Below are positions 63,246 through 64,000 of a stretch of 64,000 nucleotides of DNA, piece after piece; position 1 is the first letter of the stretch; every line of letters starts with the position of its first letter. The notes under the pieces were generated by a model. That model was not told the origin of the DNA. It did not search any database and saw nothing but the letters and a program-made list of their open reading frames with translations. A program made the translations under genes and the position numbers. This DNA is from UQRS01 sp964481575 (GTDB taxonomy: Bacteria; Bacillota; Clostridia; Oscillospirales; Acutalibacteraceae). The DNA is taken from assembly GCA_964481575.1 (NCBI GenBank), contig CAYZTR010000008.1, positions 1 to 64,000 of the forward strand, given 5' to 3'.

Positions 63246-63875
63246 ATGTTTTTCAAAGAAAATGATATTGTTTTATTTCAAGGGGACAGTGTAACCGATT
63301 GCGGCCGCAATCGTTCAGATTACTATGACTTGGGTGTTGGCTATCCCTTGATTATATCCTCCCTGTTGTATCACAAGCACTGTGACAAGAATATTACCTT
63401 TCTGAACCGTGCGGTTTCCGGTGATGTGTCCAAACAGATGCTTGCCCGTTGGGAGGATGATTTCGTAGCACTGAAGCCTACTGTGGTTTCTATTCTCATC
63501 GGAATTAACGATACTTGGCGCCGTTATGACGGTACCAATGTAACCACAAGTGCAGAGCAGTTTGAAGCCAATTATCGTGCCTGCCTGGATAAGGCAAAAG
63601 AACTAGGTTGCCGTATTGTCATGCTGGAGCCCTTTAGCCTGCCCATCATTCAGGAACGCGTAGATTGGCGTATTGATCTGGATCCCAAGATTGCTGTTGT
63701 CCGCAAGCTGGCCAAGGAGTACGGCGCCGTTCTGGTGCCCACTGACGGTTTGATGAATGCCGGTTTTGTTGCCGCTCCCAATCCCGAATATTATTCAAAA
63801 GACGGTGTTCATCCTACCTATGCCGGGCATGGTCTAATTGCTGAAGCTTGGCTGAAGGCTGTGGGGATCGAGTAA
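63246..63875 (+). CDS. SGNH/GDSL-family hydrolase
   Basis: 209 residues from the ATG at 63246. AGAAGG lies rather far upstream (13 nt); TTG codons at 63234 and 63237 are alternatives. Block I with the catalytic Ser is VLFQGDSVTDCGRNRSDYY, block III SILIGINDTWRRYDG, and block V KDGVHPTYAGH with the Asp and His. Related cytoplasmic enzymes deacetylate sugars or lipids. No signal peptide is seen. It follows addA after 68 bp and is closed by a terminator; codon choice suggests good expression. Confidence 0.9.
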   Translation: MFFKENDIVLFQGDSVTDCGRNRSDYYDLGVGYPLIISSLLYHKHCDKNITFLNRAVSGDVSKQMLARWEDDFVALKPTVVSILIGINDTWRRYDGTNVTTSAEQFEANYRACLDKAKELGCRIVMLEPFSLPIIQERVDWRIDLDPKIAVVRKLAKEYGAVLVPTDGLMNAGFVAAPNPEYYSKDGVHPTYAGHGLIAEAWLKAVGIE

Positions 63876-63911
63876 AGCAGATGCTATTGATTTGCCCGCA
63901 TTTATTCTTCC

Positions 63912-63946
63912 AAGGTTACTCCCCCAAATAGGGGAGTAACCTTTCC
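63912..63946 (+). terminator. Intrinsic terminator after the SGNH hydrolase gene
   Basis: AAGGTTACTCCCC and GGGGAGTAACCTT form a perfect 13-bp stem with a 6-nt loop; TTTCC follows. Confidence 0.88.
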
Positions 63947-64000
63947 AGTGAGCCTAACAGGTTGAAGGAATTGTGATCCAGATCTATAGGAAATTTGTGG

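Noticed and set aside
1..64000. CRISPR arrays, rRNA genes, complete insertion sequences or prophage modules
   Set aside because: I saw no regularly spaced repeats, rRNA sequence, transposase genes or phage structural genes. The only mobile-DNA traces are the recombinase, the rlmD island and a possible IS200-like hairpin.

Overview
The window looks like a chromosomal draft-assembly piece from a spore-forming, gut-type Clostridia. The Oscillospiraceae/Ruminococcaceae neighbourhood is an inference. Supporting signs are the spore-coat operon cotJABC, a BofA-like protein, AddAB in place of RecBCD, two secreted proteins ending in type I dockerins, and strong sigma-A promoters with GGAGG ribosome binding sites. 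A run of 100 N at 24822-24921 marks a scaffold gap.

Layout. 1-9.5 kb is housekeeping: the end of a sugar ABC-transporter ATPase, two membrane/zinc-ribbon proteins, a minus-strand group (DUF815 ATPase, CapA-like, TraX-like), then acpS, nnr and a small lipoprotein. 9.5-20.5 kb encodes four large secreted proteins for glycan binding and degradation. The first and last (a tandem-module protein and a GH97-type glycosidase) end in dockerins; the middle two are paralogues with LamG-like and F5/8C domains and a shared C-terminal domain. 20.6-23.7 kb holds larB, an ECF S component and rlmD. 23.6-26.3 kb is a small accessory island in and behind the 3' end of rlmD: a 24-bp direct repeat, broken copies of the rlmD tail, two methyltransferases and a Cys-rich mini-protein. 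26.3-31.4 kb holds trmO, a MocR/YczE pair, a CapD-like epimerase and tRNA-Val.

31.7-54.1 kb is a surface-polysaccharide locus. It starts with a tyrosine recombinase gene followed by a 277-bp segment bounded by perfect 23-bp inverted repeats. The segment holds a strong promoter that now points away from the locus and a terminator that faces the locus. This is the expected architecture of a phase-variable invertible promoter, seen here in the OFF orientation. Behind it come a truncated and a full WbsX-like gene carrying a duplicated spacer and promoter, the priming sugar transferase, GT4 enzymes (one fused in frame to a radical SAM/SPASM domain), TagD, LicD, two FrhB-type iron-sulfur proteins, Wzy, Wzx, GT2, a pyruvyl transferase and VanZ. 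In the middle the four dTDP-rhamnose genes survive only as wreckage fused by deletions. The locus ends in a truncated second pyruvyl transferase.

54.4-64 kb returns to conserved genes: cotJABC (minus strand), a BofA-like gene, a palindromic repeat, addB-addA and an SGNH hydrolase.

All functional calls come from reading motifs in the translated sequence; no database search was run.
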